A stretch of DNA of 5,423 nt from Pseudomonadota bacterium. GTDB lineage: Bacteria > Pseudomonadota > Gammaproteobacteria > Steroidobacterales > Steroidobacteraceae. Where the stretch lies: positions 1 to 5,423 of the forward strand of contig JAKBBE010000168.1 in the NCBI GenBank assembly GCA_021826035.1. The letters run 5' to 3'. This document shows, piece by piece, positions 5,280 through 5,423 of the stretch. Made by a program: the position numbers and the translations under genes. The notes under the pieces are model-generated. The model had not been told where the DNA came from. It ran no database searches and saw only the letters and a list, made by a program, of their open reading frames with translations. Position 1 is the stretch's first letter. Each line of letters opens with the position of its first letter.

Positions 5280-5423
5280 CTAAGCGCCGTGGTTCTGCGA
5301 CAACTTTCGATCGGTCGTCGGTGATTGCGTCGGAGGTGCCATAAAGTCCGGAGAAACCGGCTCCGGCGCACATCGTTCAAGGATCGATTCGATCCGCATC
5401 TTGGTGTCCTGATCAAGATGCCA
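5280..5423 (-). CDS. C-terminus of an unidentified protein, cut by the right edge of the window
   Basis: The minus strand reads 47 codons without interruption from the window edge to a TAG at 5280-5282. The peptide begins WHLDQDTKMRIESILERCAP and continues EPVSPDFMAPP before a Thr/Ser/Gln-rich end. Its balanced composition, amphipathic helix-like start (MRIESILERC) and mostly G/C third positions make it look genuinely coding, more so than the overlapping frames. The polar, proline-containing end looks like a disordered tail. It converges on the tRNA-Glu gene with 94 bp between them. I cannot assign a family; an integrase or other mobile-element gene would fit a position beside a tRNA 3' end, but nothing in these 47 residues shows it. 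Confidence 0.5.
   Translation of the reverse strand, partial: WHLDQDTKMRIESILERCAPEPVSPDFMAPPTQSPTTDRKLSQNHGA
5348..5366. repeat. Inverted repeat CCGGAG-N7-CTCCGG
   Basis: A perfect 6-bp stem with a 7-base loop (AAACCGG), inside the partial coding frame at the right edge. It may simply reflect coding constraint. Confidence 0.3.
5381..5395. repeat. Near-perfect palindrome GGATCGA-T-TCGATCC
   Basis: Seven base pairs mirror around a single T. The one-base centre rules out an RNA hairpin of normal shape, so any role would be as a protein-binding site on DNA. It lies within the partial coding frame. Confidence 0.35.
5396..5421. repeat. Inverted repeat GCATCTTG-N10-CAAGATGC
   Basis: A perfect 8-bp inverted repeat with a 10-base spacer, directly following the palindrome at 5381-5395 and ending at the window edge. 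It also lies within the partial coding frame, so chance or coding constraint remains possible. Confidence 0.35.

Noticed and set aside
1..5423. CRISPR array, insertion sequence ends, or rRNA
   Set aside because: No regularly spaced repeats, no transposase-like frame with terminal repeats, and no rRNA-like sequence were seen on either strand.

Overview
The window is GC-rich DNA, most likely from a beta- or gammaproteobacterium. The tRNA-Glu has its CCA end encoded and, compared from memory, is nearly identical to the enteric gene. The left four fifths is a small aromatic-acid catabolism locus. It holds two intact enzyme genes, one regulator gene, and the decayed remains of at least two further genes. 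The right end is a mostly empty spacer, a tRNA gene and the tail of an unidentified gene cut by the window edge.

Layout. 76-375 (minus) is the last ~100 codons of an ATP-grasp (NDP-forming) acyl-CoA synthetase, frameshifted and without its 5' part, abutting the stop of the gene upstream. 387-1784 (minus) is an intact aromatic aldehyde dehydrogenase of the vanillin/salicylaldehyde type. 1881-2171 (plus), divergent from it, is a MarR-type regulator wrecked by a frameshift and an internal deletion. 2091-3140 (minus) is an AraC-type activator of the PobR/PobC kind whose abnormal C-terminal tail is read from the antisense strand of the MarR relic. 3234-4397 (plus), divergent from the activator across 93 bp, is pobA, 4-hydroxybenzoate 3-monooxygenase, with its active-site residues present. 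4398-5109 has no convincing gene, only two short coding-like stretches and a plausible tRNA promoter. 5110-5185 is tRNA-Glu(UUC). 5280-5423 (minus) is a partial C-terminus I cannot assign.

How the parts fit (inference): a hydroxycinnamate-type route activates p-coumarate or ferulate with an ATP-grasp CoA synthetase, releases 4-hydroxybenzaldehyde or vanillin, oxidises the aldehyde with an ALDH, and for 4-hydroxybenzoate hydroxylates it to protocatechuate with PobA. In Sphingobium SYK-6 the CoA ligase FerA is an ATP-grasp enzyme and FerR is MarR-type. Here the CoA-ligase and MarR parts are relics, while the aldehyde oxidation and 4-hydroxybenzoate steps are intact. The locus therefore looks like a cluster that lost its upper pathway and kept its lower steps. 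I see no CRISPR array, insertion sequence or clearly new system; the interest lies in this decay and in the regulatory sites.
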